DNA of 64,000 bases from Corallococcus sp. (lineage in GTDB: Bacteria; Bacillota; Clostridia; Christensenellales; CAG-314): NCBI GenBank assembly GCA_023665205.1, contig JAMPEJ010000003.1, forward strand, positions 62,001 through 126,000, written 5' to 3'. A program made the position numbers and the translations under genes. Below the pieces are notes generated by a model. It saw nothing but the letters and a program-made list of their open reading frames with translations. It ran no database searches and was not told the DNA's origin. Of the stretch, positions 53,327 to 62,403 are shown in pieces (the first letter of the stretch is position 1; every line of letters begins with the position of its first letter).

Positions 53327-53920
53327 ATGTTTGAAAAAATGACGATAGAAGAATACAACAAAATTTTAGCAAGCAAAGCGCCTACGCCCGGAGGAGGCAG
53401 CGCGTTGGCAATAGTAGGCACCATAGCCTGCTCGCTGGTAGAAATGTCCGTAAACGTGACGCTTGCAAAATTGAAAGAGGACGACGAAGTATATATCGCT
53501 TTATCAGGCAACGCGTCGTTTTTTGCAAGAGCGCGCGCAAAATTACAGCAACTGTCCGATGAAGACGCCGCCGCATTCCGACATATAGTAGACTGTATGC
53601 ATTTGCCTAAGGATACGCCGGAACGGCAAAACGCGCGGAATAACGAATTGCAGAAGGCGTATCACAAAGCGGCGCTTGTTCCGTTGGACGTTATGCAAGT
53701 ATGCTGCCAAGCGTTACAATCGGCTCAAAACAAAGTATTGCCGCTTGTGTACAAATACGTAGCAAGCGATTGCAAAATAGGTATAGATCTGTTTGCAAAC
53801 ATTATCGAAAACTCGATGGAAAACGTGTACGCAAACACCTGTCTGATTACCGATACCATTTTGCGTAGCCAACTGGAATCTCAAGGCAAAGAAATTTTGA
53901 CAAAAAGCAAAACTATATAA
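53327..53920 (+). CDS. fchA: Cyclodeaminase/cyclohydrolase family protein
   Basis: Members act on formimino- or methenyl-tetrahydrofolate. The 197-residue, mostly helical protein starts MFEKMTIEEYNKILASKAPTPGGGS, read as IEEYNKILASKAPTPGGGS with the conserved PTPGGGSA substrate loop, and has the DEDAAAFRHI helix. Size matches FchA. It could be methenyl-THF cyclohydrolase or a formimino-THF cyclodeaminase; no other folate catabolism gene is nearby. AGAGGAAA precedes the ATG. Confidence 0.85.
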   Translation: MFEKMTIEEYNKILASKAPTPGGGSALAIVGTIACSLVEMSVNVTLAKLKEDDEVYIALSGNASFFARARAKLQQLSDEDAAAFRHIVDCMHLPKDTPERQNARNNELQKAYHKAALVPLDVMQVCCQALQSAQNKVLPLVYKYVASDCKIGIDLFANIIENSMENVYANTCLITDTILRSQLESQGKEILTKSKTI

Positions 53921-53938
53921 CACGTCAGTATATCTACC

Positions 53939-53972
53939 AATGCCCGCATTAAAATTGCGGGCATTGTTTTTT
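53939..53972 (+). terminator. Terminator of fchA
   Basis: AATGCCCGCA/TGCGGGCATT with a 7-base loop, followed by GTTTTTTC. Confidence 0.92.
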
Positions 53973-53984
53973 CTTCAAAAGCAA

Positions 53985-54805
53985 CTATTCTTCCGTGTAA
54001 TCTGACACGTCGGGAAAGGTTACGCTTTCCGCAGAAAGGGTGATAACGCAGTAGAATTTTGTCGTTCCTATCAAAGAATAATTTCCGTCGCCCGATCCTT
54101 CACCATAAGGCAAAGATACTCGGCAGGAGAAGGAGTATTGACCGAATTCCAATTCTACGGTATACGTCATACCGTCCACTACAGCTTCCAAAATATATTT
54201 GCTGTCGTTGATATATATTTTCACCGATTCCGTTTCAAGCAACATATAAGTAAGTGCGCGGAATCCGTCAACATCGGGAGAAGGATTCGGAGAAATTAGC
54301 GCGCTACTGCCTCCCCACAACCTCCAATTTTGGCTTTCGATTCCCGTGAACGCTTCCCTGGTTTCCGTGCCGTCTCTAATCTCGTTTACGTAAATTTTGT
54401 CGTTTGCATAATCGCCCCAAGCAGAATATTCTTGCGAGTGCTTGCCGTCGGCGCCGCTGTAAGTCATCTTGAATTCGTGATAGACTTTGAAGGAATCGGC
54501 GGTACCGTCCATAATCACAAAACCGTTGTTTTCCATATGAACATCCACACCTTCTTCTTTGCCGCTGAAAACTGCGGCATATGTTTGTTTGTGACCGGAC
54601 ACAAAATAGTCTGAAACTATATTGTCTACTTTGAGACGAAGTTCGGCAATTTGATTATCCGTGCAAATGTAAAATCCTTTCTGTCAAAAAGTTTGTCGAA
54701 ATAACCGTCGTCTAAAGTCGGCGTATCGGTTTCGTCGCAAGCGGCGAACACGGACAATGCCGCAACCATCGTTAGCGCTAAAATCAAAGCAATAATTTTT
54801 TTCAT
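53985..54805 (-). pseudogene. Lipoprotein gene with a frameshift and a poly-G promoter
   Basis: The gene starts at ATG 54805 behind AAAGGAGA. The first 43 residues are a lipoprotein signal (lipobox FAAC, Cys23) and a short mature start ending LFDRK. From there the frame stops after 16 codons. The downstream frame, if entered at 54678-54680 (an AAA run on the coding strand that would need four A), gives GFYICTDNQIAELRLKVDN and then 205 residues without interruption from 54602 on. The body is an extracellular lipoprotein of unknown family with no domain I recognise. The break may be a real mutation, a slippage site or a sequencing error. Confidence 0.7.
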
Positions 54806-54835
54806 AAGCGTTCTCCTTTTATTTACTGTATAACA

Positions 54836-54871
54836 ATTATACCTCTACCCCCCCCCCCACATTGTCGTCAA
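54836..54871 (-). promoter_or_regulatory. Promoter with an 11-G tract in the spacer
   Basis: TATAAT at 54836-54841 is preceded on the minus strand by TAGAGG and 11 G (positions 54848-54858), then ACAATGT and TTGACG at 54866-54871. The spacer from TTGACG to TATAAT is 24 bases, too long for a normal promoter. Deleting 6-8 G would give 16-18 bases. Confidence 0.6.
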
Positions 54872-54936
54872 GCCCTTTTTGCAAAATACTTTCAAAATAT
54901 TTGCTGTTGCAAGTCGACCAAAGAGTATAGACAAAA

Positions 54937-54975
54937 AAAATGCACATTTGCAAAAACGTGCAAGTGTGCATTTAA
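54937..54975 (-). terminator. Terminator of alaS
   Basis: On the minus strand AATGCACA pairs with TGTGCATT around an inner TTGCA/TGCAA stem, and TTTTTTTT follows. It lies 73 bases after the stop codon. Confidence 0.8.
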
Positions 54976-55047
54976 TCTATTATTTGCTACCAATAAAATT
55001 TTTGTATTTTATCACCAACGGATAAAATTTTGAAAGGCTTAGAAATG

Positions 55048-56835
55048 TTACTTGTGCAGTTCCGCCTTGATACGACGCACGCCGGAGGAAGACGACTGCT
55101 CTTTAGTAATGGTAAAATGTCCCAGTTCGCCCGTATTTTCCGCATGAGGACCGCCGCAAATTTCCTTACTGAAGTCGCCCATCGTGTAAACTTTTACCAC
55201 TTCGCCGTATCTGTCGCCGAACAAACCGATTGCCCCCGTTTTGCGGGCATCCTCTATCGGCATTTCTTCGCAGGTCACGGGAAGTTTGCGTTCTATCGCA
55301 TCATTTACCAAACGCTCGGTTTCTGCGATTTCCTCCGCAGTCATAGGACGACCGAAAGAGAAATCGAAACGCAAACGCTCGGGAGTGATATTTGATCCTT
55401 TTTGTTTGACCTCGTCGCCCAACACGCGCCTTAAAGCCGCTTGCAAGAGGTGAGTTGCCGTGTGCAAATGCGTAGTTTCCACACCGCCGCCTTCGGCCAT
55501 ACCTCCCTTAAAGCGCTGTTCGCTGCCTGCATGAGACTTGGCTTGATGCTCGGCAAACTTTTGCTTGAATCCCTCTACGTCTACCGTAAAGCCGTTTTCT
55601 GCGGCAAGTTCTACGGTCATTTCCACGGGAAAACCAAAAGTATCGTACAGTTTGAAAGCCGTGCCTCCCGGAACGACGTTTCCAGGAATATGCGAGATAA
55701 CTTTCAAAAATTCCTTTTCGCCGGCAACGAGAGTTTTGCTGAATTTATCCTCTTCCTTGTTAAGTTCGTCGATAATTTTATCGCGGTTCTCTGCAAGTTC
55801 GTCGTAGACGCCTTCGTACACCTTGACGTATACGTCGGCAATTTGCGCTATACTGCCCTTGGGCATATCAAGCGAGTTTGCCATACGGACTGCACGGCGG
55901 ATAAGCCTGCGCAAAACATATCCCTGATCCACGTTACTGGGAACGACGCCCACAGGATCGCCCAACAAAAACGTTGCCGTACGTACGTGATCGGCAATAA
56001 TACGCATAGACTTGGTGATTTTTTCATCCGTGCCGTAAACTTTTCCGGAAAGCTGTTGTATCTTAGCAAGAGCATCGGCAAACAGGTCGATATCGTAGAC
56101 GGATTTGTAACCGTTAAGCACGCACACCGTGCGCTCCAAGCCCATACCGGTATCCACGTTTTTTTGCGCGAGAGGCAGATAAGTTCCGTCAGCCTGACGG
56201 TTGAATTGCATAAATACGTTATTCCATATTTCCAGATATTTGCCGCAGTCGCAACTGGGATCGCAACGGTCGGAACAGACAGGTTTGCCGGTATCCCAAA
56301 AAATTTCCGTATCCGGTCCGCAAGGTCCGGTAGTTCCGGCTATCCACCAATTGTTCTTTTTGGGAAGATAAAAAATACGTTCCTTGGGTATGCCGCACTG
56401 TTCCCACACTTTGGCGCTGTCTACGTCGCGCGCGGCATCGTCGTCGCCCGCAAAGACCGTAACGGAAAGACGGTCGGCATCCAGACCGAGATATTTTTTA
56501 TCGGTCAAAAACTCGTAACTCCAAGCGATAGACTCATGATTGAAGTAATCTCCAAGCGACCAATTGCCCAACATTTCAAAAAAAGTCAAGTGACTGTCGT
56601 CGCCGACTTCCTCTATATCGCCCGTGCGCACGCACTTCTGAACGTCGGTCAAACGCGTACCTTTGGGGTGCTTTTGTCCCAAAAGATACGGAATAAGCGG
56701 ATGCATACCGGCTGTCGTAAACAACACGGAAGGATCGTTTTCCGGAATTAGACTTGCCGACTTGATTACGGCGTGACCGCGTTCGGCAAAGAAATCGAGA
56801 AATTTTTTTCGTAAATATTGCGATGTGATTTTCAT
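55048..56835 (-). CDS. alaS: Alanyl-tRNA synthetase, short form
   Basis: AlaS charges tRNA-Ala and clears wrongly attached Ser and Gly. The 595-residue protein has the class II catalytic core (FLDFFAERGHAVIKSASLIP, motif 2 with FFEMLGNWSLGDYF), the tRNA acceptor region and the editing domain with the zinc ligands HTATHLL and CGGPHAENTG. It ends right after the editing domain (GVRRIKAELHK). The usual C-terminal C-Ala oligomerisation domain (about 250 residues) is absent, with no open frame nearby to supply it. Short forms exist in some lineages. A separate C-Ala protein would have to lie elsewhere. RBS AAAGGAC. Confidence 0.93.
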   Translation of the reverse strand: MKITSQYLRKKFLDFFAERGHAVIKSASLIPENDPSVLFTTAGMHPLIPYLLGQKHPKGTRLTDVQKCVRTGDIEEVGDDSHLTFFEMLGNWSLGDYFNHESIAWSYEFLTDKKYLGLDADRLSVTVFAGDDDAARDVDSAKVWEQCGIPKERIFYLPKKNNWWIAGTTGPCGPDTEIFWDTGKPVCSDRCDPSCDCGKYLEIWNNVFMQFNRQADGTYLPLAQKNVDTGMGLERTVCVLNGYKSVYDIDLFADALAKIQQLSGKVYGTDEKITKSMRIIADHVRTATFLLGDPVGVVPSNVDQGYVLRRLIRRAVRMANSLDMPKGSIAQIADVYVKVYEGVYDELAENRDKIIDELNKEEDKFSKTLVAGEKEFLKVISHIPGNVVPGGTAFKLYDTFGFPVEMTVELAAENGFTVDVEGFKQKFAEHQAKSHAGSEQRFKGGMAEGGGVETTHLHTATHLLQAALRRVLGDEVKQKGSNITPERLRFDFSFGRPMTAEEIAETERLVNDAIERKLPVTCEEMPIEDARKTGAIGLFGDRYGEVVKVYTMGDFSKEICGGPHAENTGELGHFTITKEQSSSSGVRRIKAELHK

Positions 56836-56892
56836 AACAGTAGTCCTTTGGTTACAAGAATTGATAGTAAACAGTAAAACCTTAACGCTTGG

Positions 56893-57003
56893 CTAGACCT
56901 CTACACGCGGCAAAACAGCCTTGGTCGAGGCGACATATTGTTTCGCTCCACCGGATGTCTCGCTTTCTTTGCCTTCTTGGGGCGATACTTCGCTCGACAT
57001 GAC
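56893..57003. repeat. Dispersed intergenic repeat, copy B
   Basis: It shares ordered blocks with 310-451: GCTAGACCTCT, GGCAAAACAG, TTGGTCGAGG.GACA, GGAT.TCTCG and CGCTCGACATGAC. It lies between alaS and the zinc-ribbon genes. A further hairpin at 57029-57060 (GAAAGACCGAAC/GTTTGGTCTTTC, without a T run) follows. Confidence 0.5.
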
Positions 57004-57089
57004 ATAAAGGCGAGAGCGACTTAACAGCAGAAAGACCAAACCTAACAAGTTCGGTCTTTCCGTAATTTTGTTTGATCGGGAGTAATTTG

Positions 57090-58052
57090 TTAGGCGGCTT
57101 TTTCCTTTATCTTCTTTTGCTTGAACATACAAGAAAACAGGAAGCAAAGCCAATAATACACCGGAATAAGGTAAATGACAAGACCCAATCCGTAAGTTTC
57201 CAAACCGAGAGTGTTTGGCATAAAAATGTTTCTCATAGTTACTACGAAGCCTTCGGTTTTGTCTGCCGCAAGCCAGTGGAACAACCACAACAAGCCCAAG
57301 CACAGCGTAGTGACGATCGCCATTACCAAGTGGAAGATATTCATCTTTTTGTGACGTTTTGCAGAAACCAACTGTCCTATTGCAGAAACCAGTTGGAAAA
57401 GCATAGTAAACGCCAATATTACTATAATAACCGCCCACAGCATACCGCCTATACCGAAACCGTCTTTAACGGCAGAAAAGCCGCTTTCTATCCAGCCGTT
57501 TATCGGTTGATATACCATGTCGTAACCGTACCAAGGTTCAATCTCCATAACGTTGAAAATACCTTTGTCAAAATCCTTCAAAAATGCGGGACGACCCACG
57601 GCTGGTACGATTATCAGATAAGCGAACAGCAGTATAACGATAAGCGAAAATACGCCTATCGCTCTTGCGCCTTTATGACGCGGATCCATAAGCGCGGAAT
57701 TGTGCGCGGCGGATTTGGCGGCCTTTTTGTCGGACTTTTTGTCTACCGCAACGCCCTCCGGCGAAGCGTACTTTACTCCGCTGAAAGAATATCCGCAACT
57801 GCACACGTTGACATTTGCGTCCACTTCCTTGTGACACTTGGGACAAATTTTGGTTTGTGCGCCCACGCGAAGAGGTGCGCCGCAACTGCCGCAAAAACTT
57901 GCCATGGACGAGTTGGGTTTGTGACATTTGTGACAAACGACAACTTCCTCCGGCACCGCAAGCTGCTTGCCGCAGCCCGAGCAATATCTGGCGTTTAGCG
58001 AGTTTGCCTTGCCGCAATGGGGGCAAACGTTAAAACTGTTGGAACTGTACAT
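57090..58052 (-). CDS. Membrane protein with three N-terminal zinc ribbons
   Basis: This 320-residue protein has three CxxC...CxxC ribbons in the first 95 residues (CPHCGK...CSGCG, CHKCHK...CGSCG, CPKCHKE...CSCG). A basic linker follows, then four hydrophobic helices (starting near residues 131, 205, 242 and 290). Such zinc-ribbon-plus-membrane proteins are common in Clostridia and are annotated as zinc ribbon domain proteins without function. It starts directly after the stop codon of the gene upstream (0 bases), so the two are translated together. Confidence 0.78.
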   Translation of the reverse strand: MYSSNSFNVCPHCGKANSLNARYCSGCGKQLAVPEEVVVCHKCHKPNSSMASFCGSCGAPLRVGAQTKICPKCHKEVDANVNVCSCGYSFSGVKYASPEGVAVDKKSDKKAAKSAAHNSALMDPRHKGARAIGVFSLIVILLFAYLIIVPAVGRPAFLKDFDKGIFNVMEIEPWYGYDMVYQPINGWIESGFSAVKDGFGIGGMLWAVIIVILAFTMLFQLVSAIGQLVSAKRHKKMNIFHLVMAIVTTLCLGLLWLFHWLAADKTEGFVVTMRNIFMPNTLGLETYGLGLVIYLIPVYYWLCFLFSCMFKQKKIKEKAA

Positions 58053-58928
58053 TTATTTCCTCCCTGTAACTTGTTTTTTTGCACCGCAATGCTGGCAATA
58101 TGCGTGTTTGCCGTCGTTGAGGTTTTTGCAACGCTTACACTCCCATTTGGATTGAGCGTCGGGACTTGTACCGTCAAACGACCATTGACATCTTGTGCAA
58201 AAGGTATCTTCCGCAGAGTTTTCCGCTCCGCAGTTGGGGCAATATTTCTTTTGTTCTTCTGCGTCCAGTTTGAATCCGCAATTTACGCAAAACAGTTCGT
58301 CCAACGCGTTTAGAGAGCCGCAATTCGTGCAAATCTTCTTTTTGCCGTGCTCGTCCTCCAAATACGCTTGATTGATCATATCGGATCCGACGTTTTTGAC
58401 GTCGTGCACTACTTGCATTTCCTGCGTATCGGCATTATTGAGAGTACAAAAACAATATATGCAAAAACGGGATTCCAAATTATTAGGTCTGCCGCAATGC
58501 GGACATATTTTGCGCTTGACTACGCGGTGCTCGTGCAAACTTGCAACTGCCGCTCCGCACTTGGAACAATATATAGCGTGAATAGGCACCAACGAACCGC
58601 AGTTTGTGCATTGAGCAGACTCGGTAGGAGTTGACGCGGACAGTCCTCCGTATACGTCGTTCATCTGCTCGCGCAGATCGACGGGAATTGGAGTATATCC
58701 TTCGTCCGGCGACGCGGAAGGCGCAGAAAATGCCGCGTTTTCTCTTACGCTTTGTTCGATGCGCAGAGAGTTTCCGCAATTTATACAATGAACAAACGAT
58801 TTGTCGTTGGTTGCGCCGCAATGAGGACAAGTTATCTCTTCCTGAAAGACAAATGCCGTCTTGCCGCAATTGCAACAGTACTCGCAATCGTTTGCATTGA
58901 TTTCTCCACAGTTTTTACAAACCTTCAT
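58053..58928 (-). CDS. Soluble protein with seven zinc ribbons
   Basis: This 291-residue protein contains seven Cys4 ribbons of the CxxCG...C..CG type, at about residues 4-21, 34-52, 107-125, 142-160, 201-219, 231-249 and 263-281. A linker with a Pro/Ser-rich part lies between the second and third. There is no membrane segment. It may be a multivalent binding partner of the membrane protein encoded next to it. I found no catalytic motif. It is the first gene of the pair; no promoter was clear. Confidence 0.75.
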   Translation of the reverse strand: MKVCKNCGEINANDCEYCCNCGKTAFVFQEEITCPHCGATNDKSFVHCINCGNSLRIEQSVRENAAFSAPSASPDEGYTPIPVDLREQMNDVYGGLSASTPTESAQCTNCGSLVPIHAIYCSKCGAAVASLHEHRVVKRKICPHCGRPNNLESRFCIYCFCTLNNADTQEMQVVHDVKNVGSDMINQAYLEDEHGKKKICTNCGSLNALDELFCVNCGFKLDAEEQKKYCPNCGAENSAEDTFCTRCQWSFDGTSPDAQSKWECKRCKNLNDGKHAYCQHCGAKKQVTGRK

Positions 58929-59000
58929 AGTAGCCGCCTATTACCTAAACTGGTACATATAAATAATATACCATTATTATTCATTTGTCAACGCCAAAAT

Positions 59001-60650
59001 TTACTTTGATTGTTTGGGCGCGTTGAAACTGTCTTTCAAGCCTACGATTTCGTTAAATACAAGGCTTTGTCCCGCCGTATCTTTATCCAAAACGTAATAG
59101 CCTACGCGCATAAATTGAAATTTATCTCCGACCTTTGCAGAAAGTAATTGCGGTTCGACAAGAGCCGTAACGACTTTCAAGCTGTCTTCGTTGAAACGTT
59201 GGTTAAAATCCGTTACTCCGTCCACGGCGTCGGTAAGCAGACTTTGCAACTTGCGAACGGTAACTTTTACGCATTCGCGAGCATCCACCCACTGTATAAC
59301 GCCCTTTACCTTGACGCCGCTTTCGTCCTGTCCCGATTTGGAATTGGGAACTACCGAACAATGCAATTCGGCGACCTCGCCGTTGTCGTCCAATACCGCT
59401 TCGTCGCAACGAATTATGTAAGCGCCCTTCAAACGCACGTAACCTTCCAATTTCAAGCGGTAATATTTAGGAGGCGGAACGAGAGCGAAATCGCTGCGAT
59501 CGATGTATATTTCTTTAGAGAACGGTACGTTATGAGTTGTGACTGTCTCGGCATTGGGATTATCCTCTACGGGCAGCATTTCCTTGCCGTCGTAGTTTGT
59601 AAGCACAACTTTCAACGGATCGAAAACCGCCATAACGCGGTTTGCGTTTTTGTTCAGGTTCTCTCTTACGCAGGATTGCAAATAGCCCTCCTCAACCTCG
59701 CTGTTGGCTTTGGAGACGCCTATACGTTCGCAAAAGTCTTTCAACGCTTCCGCAGGGTATCCGCGACGGCGCAGCCCCGAAAGCGTGGGCATACGCGGAT
59801 CGTCCCAGCCCATAACCTTGCCTTCGTCCACCAACTTTTTCAAAAAACGCTTGGACATAATGGTGTTAGTTATGTTGAGACGCGCAAACTCTATCTGCTG
59901 CGGACGGGGCGACGGGTAATCGCAGTTTGTTACCACCCAATCGTACAGCGGACGGTGATCCTCGAATTCCAACGTGCAAATAGAATGCGTGATGCCTTCG
60001 TGAGCATCCTCTATCGGGTGAGCAAAGTCGTACATCGGATACACGCACCACTTGTCTCCCGTGTTGTGATGAGTGGCATGTAGCACACGGTAAATTACCG
60101 GATCGCGCATGTTAATATTGGGAGAAGCCATATCTATTTTGGCGCGCAACACTTTGGATCCGTCCTCGAACTTGCCGTCGCGCATATCGTAAAACAGCTG
60201 CAAGTTCTCGTCTACCGTGCGGTTGCGGAAAGGACTTTCCGTACCCGCTTGCGTCAAGGTTCCGCGGCGTTCGCGTATTTCCTCCGCCGTTTCGTCGGAA
60301 ACGTATGCAAGACCTTTTTTTATCAGCTTGACAGCGTTGTCGAACATAACGTCAAAGTAGTCGCTGGCAAAAAGCAATTTGTCCCACTTGAACCCCAGCC
60401 ACTCGATGTCGCGCTTGATGCTTTCTACGTATTCTTCGTCCTCTTTGCTGGGGTTAGTGTCGTCGAAACGCAAATTACATTTGCCGTTGTACTTTGCAGC
60501 CAAACCGAAATTGATGCACAAACTTTTGGCATGCCCTACGTGCAAATATCCGTTCGGCTCCGGAGGGAAACGGGTGTATATCTTGTCTACTTTGCCGCTT
60601 GCCAAATCGCCGTCTATTATGTCTTCGATAAAATTCTTAAATTCGCTCAT
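59001..60650 (-). CDS. glnS: Glutaminyl-tRNA synthetase
   Basis: GlnS charges tRNA-Gln directly. The 549-residue class I enzyme has the HIGH-like motif [16 protein letters not shown], the RFDDTNP motif, the acceptor-binding region, [13 protein letters not shown] (KMSKS-like) and the two-barrel anticodon domain with [21 protein letters not shown], read in parts. Most Firmicutes make Gln-tRNA with a transamidase instead, so GlnS is a lineage marker here. It starts 67 bases after the dnaB stop codon and may be in the same transcript. Confidence 0.94.
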   Translation of the reverse strand: MSEFKNFIEDIIDGDLASGKVDKIYTRFPPEPNGYLHVGHAKSLCINFGLAAKYNGKCNLRFDDTNPSKEDEEYVESIKRDIEWLGFKWDKLLFASDYFDVMFDNAVKLIKKGLAYVSDETAEEIRERRGTLTQAGTESPFRNRTVDENLQLFYDMRDGKFEDGSKVLRAKIDMASPNINMRDPVIYRVLHATHHNTGDKWCVYPMYDFAHPIEDAHEGITHSICTLEFEDHRPLYDWVVTNCDYPSPRPQQIEFARLNITNTIMSKRFLKKLVDEGKVMGWDDPRMPTLSGLRRRGYPAEALKDFCERIGVSKANSEVEEGYLQSCVRENLNKNANRVMAVFDPLKVVLTNYDGKEMLPVEDNPNAETVTTHNVPFSKEIYIDRSDFALVPPPKYYRLKLEGYVRLKGAYIIRCDEAVLDDNGEVAELHCSVVPNSKSGQDESGVKVKGVIQWVDARECVKVTVRKLQSLLTDAVDGVTDFNQRFNEDSLKVVTALVEPQLLSAKVGDKFQFMRVGYYVLDKDTAGQSLVFNEIVGLKDSFNAPKQSK

Positions 60651-60717
60651 TGTTATGTATTCCTTTGCGGTTAAATAAATGCAACGCTTAGCCTTTTTTT
60701 AACAAAACAAAACCGCG

Positions 60718-62247
60718 TTAATCTTCTTCGGCAGGCGGAGCTTCCAAATTGTCCGTCTGTTCATCCGAAGTTAAAGTTATCGTGCCGTCCGTTTCCGAAA
60801 CCTGCGGCACTGAGGCTGGCGCGGCGGATTCGCCCACGGTACGTTCGGCAACGTAGTCCTCGTCCACAAAGCGGACGATCTTGCCCCACCAGCGCAACGG
60901 GATCGAAGCCGTTTCGCCGTTACGGTGTTTTGCTACGACTAAACTGTAATTGACTTCGCCGCTTGTAGCGTTGGTATCTTTGTGTATAAACAAAACTATA
61001 TCTGCGTCTTGTTCGATAGCGCCGGACTCGCGCAAGTCGGACAATACGGGCTCGCTGGAGCCGCCCTTTTCACCCTTGATATTGCGGATTTCCGCATCGC
61101 GTTTCAACTGCGACAGAGCAATAACGGGAATATTCAATTCCTTTGCCATAAGTTTTAGCGAGCGCGTAATATTAGCGACTTCCTCTTGGCGGTTGCTGTC
61201 CATAAAGGTGCGTTTGCGGTCGCTTGCCATAAGCTGGATGTAGTCGATCACCACCAAGTCCAATCCGCCCATAGCCTTTTGACGACGGCACTGTGACGAT
61301 ATTTCCGAAGGACGTATATTTGCAAAATCGTTGCCGTACAAGTGCATGGTTGAACTTATGACGTCCTGAGCCATGCGAAGTTTGTCAAGGTCGGAATCCC
61401 TGTTTGGAAATTGACCGCTTTTGATGTATTCCAAAGGCACCGTGGACATACCGGAAAGCATACGTTCCATAAGTTGCTCGTTGGACATTTCCAAACTGAA
61501 TACGGCAACCGTCTTGCCCTGTTTGGCTACGTTTTCCACTATGTTCATCGCAAGCGCCGATTTACCTACGCCCGGGCGTGCGGCAAGAACGATAAGTTCG
61601 CCGCCGTGCAGACCGTTTGTAAGCCTGTCAAACTGTTTGAATCCGGTTGGCAAGCCCTTGAACATTTCCGGATTGCTGTACCGCTTGCTTATCTTGTTCA
61701 TAGTGCGGGCGGTTTCTTCCGCCAAGTCTACCAAGCCTTCATTGTTGTCCTTTTGCGAAAGATTGAAAATCTGCGTCTCAGCATAACGGATCGCATCTTC
61801 TTCGCTATCCAAACTGTACGCTTTATCCTTTACTTTTTCACATACGTCTATAAGTTTGCGCATTGTGGACGCGCGCTTGACTATTGCCAAATACTCGTCG
61901 TAGTTTGCGGTTCCGGGGAGCAAATCGTTTAGACGCAGTATGTAGTCGATATCGCCGACCTTACCGAGATTATCCGAACGACGAAGATTGTCCACCAAAG
62001 TTGTAAAGTTTATCGTATCGGCAACGTACTCGTCGCCTTGCTTGTGCGAACCGCGGGAAATATTTTTCATCGCCTGAAAAATTATCGCGTGGTTGGGCTG
62101 ATAAAAGTCCGACGGCTGTAATCTTTCTACGATTTCCATTTGCATTGCCGTGTTGCGCATTATGCAGCACAAAAGGTTTTGTTCCGCCTCCACGCTGTTA
62201 GGCAATACGGTGTAGTCGCGCGGTTTTGTTTCGTTTCGCTTAGCCAT
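60718..62247 (-). CDS. dnaB: Replicative DNA helicase DnaB
   Basis: DnaB is the hexameric helicase of the replication fork. The 509-residue protein has the N-terminal primase-binding domain (EAEQNLLCCIMRN), the RecA-like core with Walker A AARPGVGKSALA, Walker B LVVIDYIQLM, and the arginine finger region RNGETASIPLRW. The C-terminus is extended by about 60 acidic, Ser/Thr-rich residues. ATG 62247 is used because AAAGGAG lies 10 bases before it; a TTG two codons upstream is closer to that site. No intein is visible. Confidence 0.95.
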   Translation of the reverse strand: MAKRNETKPRDYTVLPNSVEAEQNLLCCIMRNTAMQMEIVERLQPSDFYQPNHAIIFQAMKNISRGSHKQGDEYVADTINFTTLVDNLRRSDNLGKVGDIDYILRLNDLLPGTANYDEYLAIVKRASTMRKLIDVCEKVKDKAYSLDSEEDAIRYAETQIFNLSQKDNNEGLVDLAEETARTMNKISKRYSNPEMFKGLPTGFKQFDRLTNGLHGGELIVLAARPGVGKSALAMNIVENVAKQGKTVAVFSLEMSNEQLMERMLSGMSTVPLEYIKSGQFPNRDSDLDKLRMAQDVISSTMHLYGNDFANIRPSEISSQCRRQKAMGGLDLVVIDYIQLMASDRKRTFMDSNRQEEVANITRSLKLMAKELNIPVIALSQLKRDAEIRNIKGEKGGSSEPVLSDLRESGAIEQDADIVLFIHKDTNATSGEVNYSLVVAKHRNGETASIPLRWWGKIVRFVDEDYVAERTVGESAAPASVPQVSETDGTITLTSDEQTDNLEAPPAEED

Positions 62248-62277
62248 AAGCAAAGTGCTCCTTTGTGTAAAGTTGCC

Positions 62278-62325
62278 AAAAAAGCGGCAAGTCGCGCATT
62301 TGCTTTAACGCTAAGCAACCGCCGC
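62278..62325 (-). terminator. Terminator-shaped hairpin in the dnaB leader
   Basis: On the minus strand GCGGC (62325-62321) pairs with GCCGC (62288-62284), with an inner TTGCTT/AAGCAA stem, and six T follow. It lies after the promoter at 62343-62371 and before the ribosome binding site. It may be an attenuator of dnaB or the terminator of the upstream vanW gene. Confidence 0.6.
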
Positions 62326-62342
62326 AAAATTTTCCTTTTAGC

Positions 62343-62371
62343 ATTATACTATTTTTTTGCGGAATAGGCAA
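62343..62371 (-). promoter_or_regulatory. Promoter of dnaB
   Basis: TTGCCT and a perfect TATAAT with a 17-base spacer, located between the vanW stop codon and the hairpin. Confidence 0.7.
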
Positions 62372-62403
62372 TAAGGTAAGCGGAAAATGTCACGGAATAT
62401 TTT

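Noticed and set aside
44000..60700. T-box leaders before cysS, serS, alaS or glnS
   Set aside because: No TGGnACCGCG-type antiterminator or specifier stem was seen in the short leaders.
60718..62247. Intein in DnaB
   Set aside because: DnaB is a common intein host, but the core is continuous and of normal length.
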